Origin: Nomia melanderi
Lineage: Eukaryota; Arthropoda; Insecta; Hymenoptera; Halictidae
Assembly (NCBI RefSeq): GCF_051020985.1
Contig: NW_027475308.1
Span: 20,763 to 84,762 of the forward strand
Direction: 5' to 3'
DNA: 64,000 bases
Notes under the pieces: model-generated
The model's database searches: none
Told to the model about the DNA's origin: nothing
What the model saw: only the letters and a program-made list of their open reading frames with translations
In this document: positions 21,288 to 30,384 of the stretch, piece after piece
How the letters are laid out: the number at the start of each line of letters is the position of its first letter
Position numbering within the stretch: position 1 is the first letter of the stretch
Made by a program: the position numbers and the translations under genes

Positions 21288-22117
21288 ATTTTTATATTAA
21301 CTTTAATTTTATCTTATATACCAATTTTAACTTTATATTTAAAAAATTTTTTTTATTTATGATTAATTATAGAAACTTTAAATTTAATTTATATTTCTAT
21401 TATATGTTTTTTAAATTTTAATAAAAGAAGAATTTTATATTTTTTAATTTCTTCTATCTCAGGATTAATAATAATTTTTTCATGTTTAATAATTATAATA
21501 AATAAAGAAATAAATATTTATTATATAATATTTATATTCTCTATTTGAATAAAAATAGGTATTCTACCAATACATTTTTGAACAAATATTATTATAAAAA
21601 ATATAAATTATTTTCTTATTTTTTATTTTACAACATTTATAAAATTTATTCCAATATTAATTATTTACTATTTTTGTAATTAAAATTTTTTTTTTATATA
21701 ACTTTATATTTTACATTATTAATATCACCAATTTTTATAATATCTCAAATTTCACTAAAATTAATATTTTCATATTCATCAATATTTCATTCATCATTAA
21801 TAATTTTTTTAATTAATTTTAATAATGAAATTTGATTACATTATTTTTTTATATATTTATCAATTTCTTATTTACTTTTTATATTCTGAAATTATTTTAA
21901 TTTTTATAACTCTATAAATTTAAAATCATATTTATATTTTAATAAATCGAACAAATTTAAATTAACAATATTAATTCTTTTATATTGTCAATTACCACCA
22001 ATAACCTCATTTATTATAAAAATTGATATAATACAAAATTTAATAAAAATAAATATATTTAAAATAACTATTTTTTTTATTATAATAATATCTGTATTTT
22101 CAACATTTAATTATTAA
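21288..22117 (+). pseudogene. nad2: NADH dehydrogenase subunit 2 (numt copy, frameshifted)
   Basis: Complex I membrane subunit. With the mitochondrial code the frame from ATT at 21288 reads a hydrophobic protein including the family landmark FSIWMKMGILPMHFW (the W-M-K-M-G-x-x-P-x-H-F-W region), then meets TAA at 21681-21683. The rest is in another frame and continues with SPIFMMSQISLKLMFS to TAA at 22115-22117. The two halves overlap at about 21680, so one indel there (2 nt gained or lost modulo 3) breaks the gene. The coding span of ~276 codons is shorter than usual for insect ND2, and my start is the first possible after an upstream stop. It lies between trnI/spacer and trnC. Confidence 0.8.
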
Positions 22118-22251
22118 AATTTTTTTAATTTAAACTTTTCTGATACTCAAATAAAATACACTTACATATTTAATTTTAAAAAATTAATATTTAATTTTCT
22201 TTATAATAAAATATTTTATTTTTTTTTTTTTCAATAATATATTTTTTTTAC

Positions 22252-22325
22252 TAAAATTTTAATTACTAATATAATAATATTTTTAAATTTGCTATTTAAT
22301 ATTTTTATTTAAATTATAAAATTTT
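22252..22325 (-). tRNA. trnC: trnC (numt copy)
   Basis: Minus-strand tRNA with GCA anticodon (AATAGCAAATT). Acceptor strands AATTTTA and TAAAATT pair. It sits between ND2 and trnY; ancestral insects have trnW first. Confidence 0.75.
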
Positions 22326-22335
22326 ATTAATTAAT

Positions 22336-22399
22336 AATATCAGAATTATCTATTCATAAATAAATTTACAATTTATCCCTTAATTTCAGGCATGATATT
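22336..22399 (-). tRNA. trnY: trnY (numt copy)
   Basis: Minus-strand tRNA with GTA anticodon (plus strand AATTTACAATTTA) and acceptor pair AATATCA/TGATATT. The plus-strand landmark CTTAATTTCAGGCAT is typical of insect trnY. Confidence 0.85.
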
Positions 22400-22406
22400 T
22401 TTTATA

Positions 22407-22474
22407 AAGATTGTAAGTTAATTAATAAACTCTTATCCTTCAAAGATTAATATATAAATAATTTTATCAATCTT
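22407..22474 (+). tRNA. trnW: trnW (numt copy)
   Basis: Acceptor AAGATTG pairs with CAATCTT; anticodon TCA in CCTTCAAAG. It follows trnC and trnY, giving order C-Y-W before COX1 instead of the ancestral W-C-Y. Confidence 0.85.
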
Positions 22475-23964
22475 AAAAATTTAAATTTTTATATTTAATA
22501 TATCAAAATGATTTTATTCAACAAACCATAAATATATTGGAATACTATACTTTATTTTTGCAATATGATCAGGAATACTTGGATCATCAATAAGAATAAT
22601 TATTCGAATAGAATTAAGTACTCCAGGATCATGAATTGATAATGATCAATTATATAATACTATTGTAACAGCTCATGCATTTTTAATAATTTTTTTTATA
22701 GTAATACCATTTATAGTTGGAGGATTTGGAAATTGATTAATTCCACTAATATTAGGAGTTCCAGATATAGCATTTCCACGAATAAATAATTTAAGTTTTT
22801 GATTATTAATTCCTTCAATTATACTATTAATTATTAGAAGAATTTCTGGATCTGGAATAGGTACAGGTTGAACAGTTTATCCTCCATTATCATTAAATAC
22901 ATTTCATACATCAATATCAGTTGATTATGGAATTATTTCATTTCACATTGCAGGTATATCATCAATTTTAGGAGCAATAAATTTTATTACAACAATTTAT
23001 TATTCAAAACATATTTCATTAAATTATAATCAAATTTCATTATTTCCTTGATCAATTATTATTACAGCAATTTTATTACTCTTATCATTACCTGTATTAG
23101 CAGGAGCTATCACAATACTATTAACTGATCGAAATTTAAATACATCATTTTTTGAACCATCAGGAGGAGACCCAATTCTTTATCAACATTTATTTTGATT
23201 TTTTGGTCACCCTGAAGTTTATATTTTAATTCTACCTGGATTTGGTTTAATCTCACAAATTATCATAAATGAAAGAGGAAAAAAAGAAACATTTGGAAAT
23301 TTAAGAATAATCTATGCTATATTAGGCATTGGATTTTTAGGTTTTATTGTATGAGCACATCATATATTTACTGTAGGTTTAGATGTTGATACTCGAGCAT
23401 ATTTTACTGCCGCAACTATAGTAATTGCTGTTCCAACAGGAATTAAAGTATTTAGATGACTATCAACATTCTACAGAATTCAAATTTTCTTAAATCCATC
23501 AATTTTATGATCTTTAGGATTTATTTCATTATTTACAATTGGTGGTTTATCAGGAATTATATTATCTAATTCATCAATTGATATTATCCTTCATGATACA
23601 TATTATGTTATTGGTCATTTTCACTATGTTCTATCTATAGGAGCTGTCTTTGCAATTTTCTCAAGAATTATCCATTGATATCCAAATTTTACTATATTAA
23701 CATTAAATAAAAAATTATTAAATATTCATTTTTTTATAATATTTATTGGTGTAAATTTAACATTTTTTCCTCAACATTTTTTAGGATTAATAAGAATACC
23801 ACGACGATATTCTGATTATCCAGATGCATATTATTGCTGAAATTTAATTTCTTCAATTGGATCATTAATCTCATTTAATAGATTAATTTTTTTTATTTTC
23901 ATTATACTTGAAAGTTTAATTAAACAACGATTAATTCTAATAAAATACATTTTTTCATCATTAG

Positions 23965-24256
23965 TGTTAAGGTTTTATTTGGGTACATGCGTACATTTAT
24001 TGATTGGAACAGTTTATATAGATATAATTTAATATTGAGTTATTATGCTAACAGTTATAAGTAACATTTTTACATAACGATGTTCTTGGCGCGAAAACAC
24101 TAAGCACGTGTTACCCCATACCCAAGCACAAGCGGAAGGGAAGAAGAAACTTATATCTAAATGAGCATCGTCGCTACAACGCCCTCATATATATATTCTA
24201 TGTTGTTCCCATTCATGGCGGTCACTTTGAATAATCATAAGCTATATTTTCCAACA
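23965..24256 (-). repeat. Copia 3' LTR (left copy)
   Basis: 292 bp. On the minus strand it starts TGTTGGAAAATATAGC and ends AAACCTTAACA (TG...CA). It is preceded on that strand by the purine tract CTTTGAAAGGGGGAG (24257-24271), which marks it as the true 3' LTR of the adjacent pol fragment. Confidence 0.9.
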
Positions 24257-24327
24257 CTCCCCCTTTCAAAGTGCCCCTAAATACATTTCTTTCAAGTTAA
24301 TTTCGCTTACAGTAATTAATCGATACA

Positions 24328-24825
24328 TTAATTTCGCATTTTTAACAAATCTATAAATTTTTCTACTTTACATTTTGGTATCGACTTAGTTAACATATCA
24401 GCAACCATTTCATCTGTTTTAAGATATTTCAATTCTATTTCACCACGTTCTTGCATCTCCCTTGAATAATGGTAGCGTATATCTATATGTTTACTTCTAT
24501 TATGAAATACGTTATTTTTACTAAGTTGAATCGCACTTTGGTTGTCTCAAAATATATTTACTTTATTAACCATTAAACTAGTGAGTTTCGTATATGATAA
24601 AAATCTTTTTAAATATATAGCCTCTTTCACAGCCTCTGACATTGCCATATATTCAGCTTCCATTGTTGATAAAGCTACAGATTTTTGCTTTTTCGAGGCC
24701 CAGCTGATTGGCCCCCCTGCTAATATTGCAATGTACCCAGACCGCGATCTTCTTCCATTTTCATCAGCTGCCCAATCTGAGTCGACATATAATTCAACTT
24801 GCTTATTGCTGGCTAGATAAGTAAT
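24328..24825 (-). pseudogene. Copia pol C-terminus (RNase H domain), truncated with nonsense codon
   Basis: Minus-strand remnant of the Copia polyprotein. It starts at the fusion with the inverted LTR (reading YLASNKQVELYVDSDWAAD) and includes RNase H signatures SDWA, RSRSGYIA, SWASKKQ and STMEAEYMA. A TGA at 24544-24546 replaces the residue before DNQSAIQLSKNN. After it the frame continues through KHIDIRYHYSREMQERGEI and DMLTKSIPKCKVEKFIDLL to TAA at 24328. RT, integrase and protease are absent. The fragment is not functional. Confidence 0.9.
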
Positions 24826-25117
24826 TGTTGGAAAATATAGCTTATGATTATTCAAAGTGACCACCATGAATGGGAACAACATAGAATATATATATGAGGG
24901 CGTTGTAGCGACGATGCTCATTTAGATATAAGTTTCTTCTTCCCTTCCGCTTGTGCTTGGGTATGGGGTAACACGTGCTTAGTGTTTTCGCGCCAAGAAC
25001 ATCGTTATGTAAAAATGTTACTTATAACTGTTAGCATAATAACTCAATATTAATTTATATCTATATAAACTGTTCCAATCAATAAATGTACACATGTACC
25101 CAAATAAAACCTTAACA
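24826..25117 (+). repeat. Copia LTR in inverted position (right copy)
   Basis: 292 bp, same LTR as the left copy but on the opposite strand, fused directly to the truncated pol at 24825/24826. The TGTTGG end faces inwards and the CCTTAACA end faces the host. The reading frame of pol runs into this LTR on the minus strand by chance (to ~24921). Confidence 0.9.
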
Positions 25118-25190
25118 ATTAGAATGAATTAATTTATCCCCTTCTGAACATTGTTTTAATGAATTACCTATAATTCTTTTTAAAAATTAA

Positions 25191-25257
25191 TTTAATATGG
25201 CAGATTTTAAGTGCAATGGTTTTAAACACCATAAATAAAATATAAATTTTTATTAAA
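25191..25257 (+). tRNA. trnL2: trnL2 (UUR, numt copy)
   Basis: Typical insect trnL2 between COX1 and COX2: AATATGGCAGATTTTAAGTG and anticodon TAA in GTTTTAAAC; acceptor strands TTTAATA and TATTAAA pair. Confidence 0.9.
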
Positions 25258-25258
25258 A

Positions 25259-25943
25259 ATTGCTCATTGAAATATATATTCACTTCCAGACCCAAATTCA
25301 CCATTAATAGATAACCTAATTTATTTTTATAATTTCACAATAATTATCTTAATAATAATTACTATATCTATTATTTACATAAATTGTATAATTATAGAAA
25401 ATAAATTTATTAATTTAAAATTTATTAAAAATCATAATTTAGAAATAATTTGAACTATTATTCCAATAATTATATTATTAATTATTTCTATTCCATCATT
25501 AAAAATACTTTACTTTATTGATGAATTATGAAACCCAACCTTTTTTTCAATTAAATCAATTGGACACCAATGATATTGATCTTACGAATATCCAGAATTT
25601 AATAATAATTCAATTGATTCTTATATAATTAATCTATTAGAATTAAATTCATTTCGATTATTAGATGTTGATAATCGATTAATCATCCCATTTAATTATT
25701 ATTATTCGAATTTTAACAACATCAATAGATGTAATTCATTCATGAACAATTCCTTCAATAGGAATTAAAATAGATGCAACACCAGGACGAATTAATCAAA
25801 TATCTTTAATCTCATTACGACCAGGATTATATTTCGGTCAATATTCAGAAATTTGTGGAGCCTACCATTCATTTATACCAATTACTATTGAAAGAACAAA
25901 TTTAAAAAACTTTACAAATTGAATAAATAACTTAAATCTATAA
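25259..25943 (+). pseudogene. cox2: cytochrome c oxidase subunit II (numt copy, frameshifted)
   Basis: Complex IV subunit carrying the CuA site. The first part reads from ATT at 25259 (IAHWNMYSLPDPNSPLMDNL) to the landmark GHQWYWSYEYPEF and NRLIIPFN. At 25694-25706 (ATT/TAT run) one extra base modulo 3 shifts the frame. The second part continues in the +1 frame with IRILTTSMDVIHSW, the CuA ligand segment GLYFGQYSEICGAYHSFMP, and ends TAA at 25941-25943. Total 685 nt is one more than a multiple of three. Both halves are otherwise free of stops. Confidence 0.9.
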
Positions 25944-25946
25944 ATA

Positions 25947-26015
25947 AAAAAGAATTAGTTAAATTTATAACATTAAATTGTCAATTTAAAATTATTTTTA
26001 TAAAAATATTTTTTT
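25947..26015 (+). tRNA. trnD: trnD (numt copy)
   Basis: Anticodon GTC in AATTGTCAATT with D-arm ATTAGTTAAATTTATAAC, after COX2. The order D-K is reversed relative to the ancestral K-D, as seen in many Hymenoptera and some other insects. Confidence 0.85.
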
Positions 26016-26023
26016 AATATTAT

Positions 26024-26090
26024 CATTAAGTATCTTCAAAATAAAGAATTAACCTTTTAAGTTAAATATAATAAAAAAATATTCTTAATG
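26024..26090 (+). tRNA. trnK: trnK (numt copy)
   Basis: Acceptor CATTAAG pairs with CTTAATG. Anticodon arm TTAAC-CTTTTAA-GTTAA gives TTT, the less common trnK anticodon in insects. The 3' end overlaps the likely ATP8 start by three bases. Confidence 0.82.
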
Positions 26091-26225
26091 ATAATAATTA
26101 AAAATAATTCTTTAATTCCTCAAATAAGACCAATAAAATGAACTTTAATTTTAATTTTAATTATTATTTTATTCTTTATTATTACAATACTGATTCATTT
26201 CATAATAAATAATTTTATTAACTAA
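26088..26225 (+). CDS. atp8: ATP synthase subunit 8 (numt copy, open frame)
   Basis: Small membrane subunit of ATP synthase. ATG at 26088 reads MMMIKNNSLIPQMSPMKW and then a hydrophobic stretch, 45 codons plus TAA at 26223. The P-Q-M-x-P-x-x-W pattern near the N-terminus is the family landmark. It is a little short, and instead of the usual 7-nt overlap with ATP6 there is a 66-nt gap. The same frame continues after the TAA for 17 further codons to another TAA, so the first stop could be a point mutation. In a nuclear location it is not expected to be expressed. Confidence 0.7.
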
Positions 26226-26291
26226 AATAAAATAATAATAAAAAAACAAATTTCAAAAAAAATGATAAATAAATAACTATATAAAAATATT

Positions 26292-26963
26292 ATGATAACA
26301 AACATATTCTCAATTTTTGACCCTTCAACATCTAATAACTATTCTTTAAATTGAATTATTATAATTTGACCTATCTTAATTTTCAATTGATCTTATTGAT
26401 TTATTCCCTCGCGATTTAACTTTAAATGAATTATATTAATAAACTTTATCTTAAATGAATTTAAAATTTTAACAAAAAAAACTGATCATTATAATTTAAT
26501 TATATTTTTAAGATTATTTCACTTAATTATAAACATAAATCTAATTAGTTTAATACCTTATGTATTTACACCAACAAGACATATAAGAATCAATTTAAGA
26601 TTATCTTTAAGAATATGAATTAGATTCATAATATTTGGTTGAATTAAAAATACAAAACATATATTAATTCACCTTGTACCAATAAATACACCCTCAATAT
26701 TAATAAGATTTATAGTATTAATTGAATCAATTAGAAATTTAATTCGACCATGAACTTTAGCAATTCGATTATCAGGAAATATATTAGCTGGACATTTATT
26801 ATTATCTTTATTAGGTTCCTCAATAACAAACTTATCAATTAAATTTATCCCAACAATAATTATTATTCAAAATTTATTAATAATACTACAAATTTCTGTA
26901 GCATTTATTCAATCTTATGTATTTTCAATTTTATCATTATTATATTTTAATGAAACAAATTAA
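26292..26963 (+). CDS. atp6: ATP synthase subunit 6 (numt copy, open frame)
   Basis: Proton-channel subunit a of ATP synthase. ATG at 26292 reads MMTNMFSIFDPSTSNNY and stays open for 223 codons with the mitochondrial code to TAA at 26961. The landmark region RLSGNMLAGHLLLSLLGS contains the conserved channel arginine context (AIRLSGNMLAGH). This is one of the few undamaged frames in the numt. Several TGA (Trp) and ATA (Met) codons mean the nuclear code would truncate it, so it is a pseudogene in practice. Confidence 0.85.
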
Positions 26964-26967
26964 ATTT

Positions 26968-27768
26968 ATGAAAATTAATATAATTACAAATTCAAAAAAT
27001 AATCCATTTCATATAACAACAAATAGACAATGACCATTAATTTTATCATTTAATCTTATAAACTTATTATTTAATAATATTATTAGATTCAATTTAAATT
27101 TTTCCTTTCTTAATTTATTAAATTTATTTACATTAATACTAACATCATATCAATGATGACGAGACTTAATTCGAGAAAGAACATTTGAAGGATTCCATAA
27201 TTTAAATATCATAAATATAATTAAATTTAGAATAATTCTATTTATTATTTCTAAATTATTTTTCTTTATTTCATTTTTTTAAACTTTTCTACATTCATCA
27301 ATTTCACCTTCAATAGAAATTGGAAATTTATGACCTCCAAAAATAATTAATATATTTAATCCATATGATATCCCATTATTAAACTCAATTATTTTAATTT
27401 ATTCAGGAATAACAATTACATGAAGACATAATTTAATCAAAAATAATTATAAAAAATCATTAAAATTATTAAATATAACAATTTATTTAGGAATATATTT
27501 TTCAATACTACAATATATTGAATATTTAGAAGCTAATTTTACATTTAATGATAGAATTTTTGGATCAATTTTTTTTATAGCAACAGGATTCCATGGAATT
27601 CATGTAATTATTGGAACCATATTTTTAATTATTTGTTCTGTACGATTAAAAAAAAATCACTTTTCAATAATTCATCATTTAAATTTTGATCTAGCATCAT
27701 GATATTGACATTTTGTTGATATAATCTGATTAATTTTATATATTTTAATTTATTGATGAATATATTAA
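26968..27768 (+). pseudogene. cox3: cytochrome c oxidase subunit III (numt copy, nonsense codon)
   Basis: Complex IV subunit. ATG at 26968; the frame covers 267 codons to TAA at 27766 with landmarks SKNNPFHMTTNSQWPL, WWRDLIRESTFEGFH and ATGFHGIHVIIGTIFL. One in-frame TAA at 27280-27282 stands where the family has tryptophan (SFF-stop-TFLHSS), so it is a TGA-to-TAA transition in the mitochondrial code. No frameshift. Confidence 0.9.
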
Positions 27769-27844
27769 ATTATATAAATAGTATAATAAAATTACATTTA
27801 ATTTCCAATTAAAAAATTTACAATTAAAATTTAATTTATATAAT
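27769..27844 (+). tRNA. trnG: trnG (numt copy)
   Basis: Anticodon TCC in AATTTCCAATT; acceptor ATTATATA pairs with TATATAAT. It starts directly after the COX3 stop codon and precedes ND3, the ancestral position. Confidence 0.85.
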
Positions 27845-27867
27845 ATTTTTTATTTTAATAATAATAT

Positions 27868-28182
27868 ATATTATTTTTAATTTTTATTCCAATATTAATT
27901 TTCTTAATTAATAAATTTTTATCAATAAAAATAAATAAAGACCGAGAAAAAATTAAACCATTTGAATGCGGATTCGACCAATTAACATCCCCACAATTAC
28001 CATTTTCTATTCAATTTTTTTTCATTACTTTAATATTTCTAATTTTTGACATAGAAATTATCTTAATCTTACCTATTATTAATTCACTAAATAACTTACA
28101 AAATTCAACAATTTTAATGTTTTTAATATTTATTATAATTCTTTTTATAAGATTATGATACGAATGAACATTTAATTATTAA
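27868..28182 (+). CDS. nad3: NADH dehydrogenase subunit 3 (numt copy, open frame)
   Basis: Complex I membrane subunit. From ATA at 27868 the frame is open for 104 codons to TAA at 28180. Landmarks are KDREKIKPFECGFDQL (the conserved cysteine loop) and FLIFDMEIILILP, and the C-terminus is WYEWTFNY. It is slightly shorter at the N-terminus than usual, because an in-frame stop lies a few codons before the chosen start. No lesion inside the conserved part. Confidence 0.82.
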
Positions 28183-28207
28183 ATATGAATTTAAAAAAAT
28201 TATATAT

Positions 28208-28278
28208 ATATATATAAAGTAAAATAATACAAATTAATTTCGACTTAATTATTTGAATAAACTTATTCCTATATATAT
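28208..28278 (+). tRNA. trnR: trnR (numt copy)
   Basis: Anticodon stem-loop AATTAA-TTTCGAC-TTAATT gives TCG (Arg). The acceptor strands are AT dinucleotide runs (ATATATAT on both sides), so the ends are uncertain by a few bases. It precedes trnA, swapped relative to the ancestral A-R. Confidence 0.78.
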
Positions 28279-28290
28279 ATATAAAAAATT

Positions 28291-28359
28291 AGGATATTAT
28301 TTAATAAATTAATATATAACATTAAAATTGCAATTTAAAATAATTTTATAATATATCTC
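28291..28359 (+). tRNA. trnA: trnA (numt copy)
   Basis: Anticodon arm TTAAA-ATTGCAA-TTTAA gives TGC (Ala). Acceptor GGATAT pairs with ATATCT. A GCA (Cys) reading is possible only with a poorly paired stem, and trnC is already present elsewhere. Confidence 0.75.
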
Positions 28360-28361
28360 AA

Positions 28362-28429
28362 TTAATTGAAACCAAAATAGAGGTAAATTAATGTTAATAA
28401 TTTAAATGAATACAAAATATTCCAATTAA
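28362..28429 (+). tRNA. trnN: trnN (numt copy)
   Basis: Acceptor TTAATTG pairs with CAATTAA. Anticodon GTT in TTAATGTTAATAA; GAAACCAAAATAGAGG D-arm typical of insect trnN. Confidence 0.87.
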
Positions 28430-28430
28430 T

Positions 28431-28489
28431 GAAATAATAAACTATGAACTTCTAATTCATTTCAAAATGACATAAATCATTTATATTTC
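28431..28489 (+). tRNA. trnS1: trnS1 (AGN, numt copy)
   Basis: Short tRNA lacking a full D-arm, as is normal for trnS1. Anticodon TCT in GAACTTCTAATTC; acceptor GAAATA pairs with TATTTC. Confidence 0.8.
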
Positions 28490-28492
28490 TAA

Positions 28493-28562
28493 ATTTATAT
28501 AGTTTATTAAAAACATTATATTTTCAGTATAAAAAAAATTTATTATTTAAAAATTTATAAAT
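28493..28562 (+). tRNA. trnE: trnE (numt copy)
   Basis: Acceptor ATTTATA pairs with TATAAAT; anticodon TTC in ATATTTTCAGTAT; D-arm TAGTTTATTAAAAAC. Ancestral position after trnS1. Confidence 0.87.
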
Positions 28563-28627
28563 ATTTAAAAATTTAACAATTACAATTATATTTTCAATAT
28601 CATACTCTAAATTTAAGCTATTTAAAT
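28563..28627 (-). tRNA. trnF: trnF (numt copy)
   Basis: Minus-strand tRNA with GAA anticodon (ATATTGAAAATAT). Acceptor strands ATTTAAA/TTTAAAT; AGCTTAAAT D-arm. It directly follows ND5 on the minus strand. Confidence 0.83.
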
Positions 28628-30308
28628 ATAATAAAATTTGTATAAATAAAAAAAATATAAAAATAATAAAATAATAAAATAATATATTTACAACACCAAT
28701 ATTTTCTTTATAAATTTTAATTAAAATACCATTTTTAATTATAAAATTAATTAAAAATTTTAAATTTATTATAAAAACTTTATCTACAGATTTATCAAAT
28801 ATAACCTCAAAATTAAATATTTTATTAATAAATCAAATATAAAAAATTTTTAATAAATATTCTGAATAAAATGTACTTAAAATAAAATTAAATACCTCAA
28901 AATATTCTTTTTTTAAAAAAATTAAACTTTTAAATTCAAAATAAAATATTAAAGACAAAAAATATATAAATAATAAAATATATTTATCATTTAATGTTAT
29001 CTTAAAATTTTCATAAATAAATATATTATAAAAATATTTACCATAAAAAATTCTAAAAACACTCATAAAAAAAAGAATAACTTATATATTTTAATCCTCC
29101 TTCATATATATAAAATAATTAACATAATAAATTAATACCCAATTTAATAAACGAATACTATAACTTATCGTAAATACAATTGAAATATATAACATAATTA
29201 TAATAAAAGTAAGTAAATTAAAATTATAAAATATCTCCATAATTAAATCCTTAGAAAAAAAACCAGTAATAAAGGGAAATCCACATAAATTTAAAATTGA
29301 TAAAATAAATATTAATCTTTTTAAAGGATTAACATAATAATTTCCCCCCAAAAAACGTAAATCTTGTATACCTAAATTTATATGAATAAATCTTCCAACA
29401 CTTAAAAACATTGTAGACTTAAATAAAGCATGACAAATTAAATGAAAAAATCCTAAATCAATATTACCTAACAATAAAATCCTTATTATAAAACTTAATT
29501 GACTTAAAGTTGATAAAGCAATAATCTTTTTAAAATTTATTTCAAAATTTGCTATTAATCCAGACATAAATATTGTAAAACTAAAAATTAATAATATAAC
29601 AATATTCATAAAATTTAAATCTATAAATATTTTATTATAACGAATTAATAAATAAACACCTGCAGTTACTAAAGTAGAAGAATGAACTAAAGAAGAAACA
29701 GGTGTAGGTGCAGTTATAGCTGCTGGTAACCAAAAAGAAAATGGAAACTGTGCACTTTTTGTTAATATTATAATTGACATAAATAATAAAATTAATTTAT
29801 AATCCTGATAAAAAAAAACATTTCAAGAACCAAAAAATGACAATATACAAACAATTAAAATTAAAGCTACATCCCGTAATCGATTACAACAAATAGTTAA
29901 TATACCAGAATTATAAGAATTTTTATTTTGATAATAAATTACCAAACAATAAGAAATTAACCCCAACCCATCTCAACCTAAAATAATACCAATTATTCTA
30001 GGTCTTAAAATTATTAAACATATAGAAATTATAAAAATAAAAACTAACAATTTAAAACGTTCAATATATAAATCTTCTTCTATATATTCAACACTATATA
30101 ATATAACAATTCCAGTAATTAAAATAACTGTACGTAAATATATTATACATATAAAATCAATATAAATAACAAATCTAAATTTTATAGAATTCATTTCAAC
30201 AATTATTCATTCCATAAAATAAATAATTTTAAATAAATATAAATAAAATCCGAAAAAAAAGAAAAGAAAAATATAAATAAAAAATAAACCATAAATCTTA
30301 TAATAATA
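28628..30308 (-). pseudogene. nad5: NADH dehydrogenase subunit 5 (numt copy, two nonsense codons)
   Basis: Large proton-pumping subunit of complex I on the minus strand. In one continuous frame (mitochondrial code) the protein reads from about 30308 through FMEWMIVEMNSIKF, GWDGLGLISYCLVIYY, KSAQFPFSFWLPAAITAPTP, SSLVHSSTLVTAGVYL and FLLGNIDLGFFHLICHALFK-type segments, to KSVDKVFIMNLKFLINFIIK near the C-terminus. Two TAA codons three codons apart (29091-29093 and 29082-29084) interrupt it after YMKED. The frame resumes unchanged after them, so these are substitutions rather than an indel. The start codon is not clear and the end is set by trnF. Confidence 0.87.
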
Positions 30309-30372
30309 ATTTAAAGTAAACATTACATCTTTGAAATCACAATTCAATATTTTTTTTAAACTACTTAAATTT
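30309..30372 (-). tRNA. trnH: trnH (numt copy)
   Basis: Minus-strand tRNA with GTG anticodon (GAATTGTGATTTC); AATTTAAGTAGTTTAAA start is typical of insect trnH; acceptor ends AATTTAA/TTAAATT. It lies between ND4 and ND5 as in the ancestral order. Confidence 0.87.
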
Positions 30373-30384
30373 AATAAAATCAAA

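Larger units (their letters stand above)
23965..25117 (-). mobile_element. Ty1/Copia derivative with inverted LTRs
   Basis: 1153-bp insertion into numt COX1, flanked by a perfect 5-bp duplication ATTAG (23960-23964 and 25118-25122). It consists of an LTR on the minus strand (23965-24256), a polypurine tract, the last ~165 codons of Copia pol on the minus strand, and a second LTR on the plus strand (24826-25117). A normal element has direct LTRs; here both outer ends are the same LTR end (CCTTAACA, the U5 side). No gag, primer-binding site or rest of pol is present. The two LTRs differ at three of 292 positions by my alignment, so the insertion is young. The clean target duplication implies integrase-mediated insertion of an already rearranged cDNA. 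Confidence 0.9.
22500..25190 (+). pseudogene. cox1: cytochrome c oxidase subunit I (numt copy, interrupted by Copia)
   Basis: Catalytic subunit of complex IV. From ATA at 22500 the frame reads MSKWFYSTNHKYIGMLYF and continues through classic landmarks (GGFGNWLIPLMLGVPDMAFP, FWFFGHPEVYILILPGFG, HDTYYVIGHFHYVLS) with no stop or frameshift under the mitochondrial code. At codon ~488 it is interrupted by a 1153-bp Copia derivative (23965-25117). Beyond the second copy of the 5-bp target duplication, the C-terminus resumes in frame (EWINLSPSEHCFNELPMILF) to TAA at 25188-25190. The two exonic parts (22500-23964 and 25123-25190) sum to 1533 nt, exactly 511 codons, the normal length. The insertion is therefore the only gross lesion, and it is a later event than nuclear transfer. 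Confidence 0.93.

Noticed and set aside
23965..25117. DNA transposon with terminal inverted repeats
   Set aside because: The inverted ends are complete LTRs with TG...CA termini next to a polypurine tract and Copia RNase H, so it is a rearranged LTR element.
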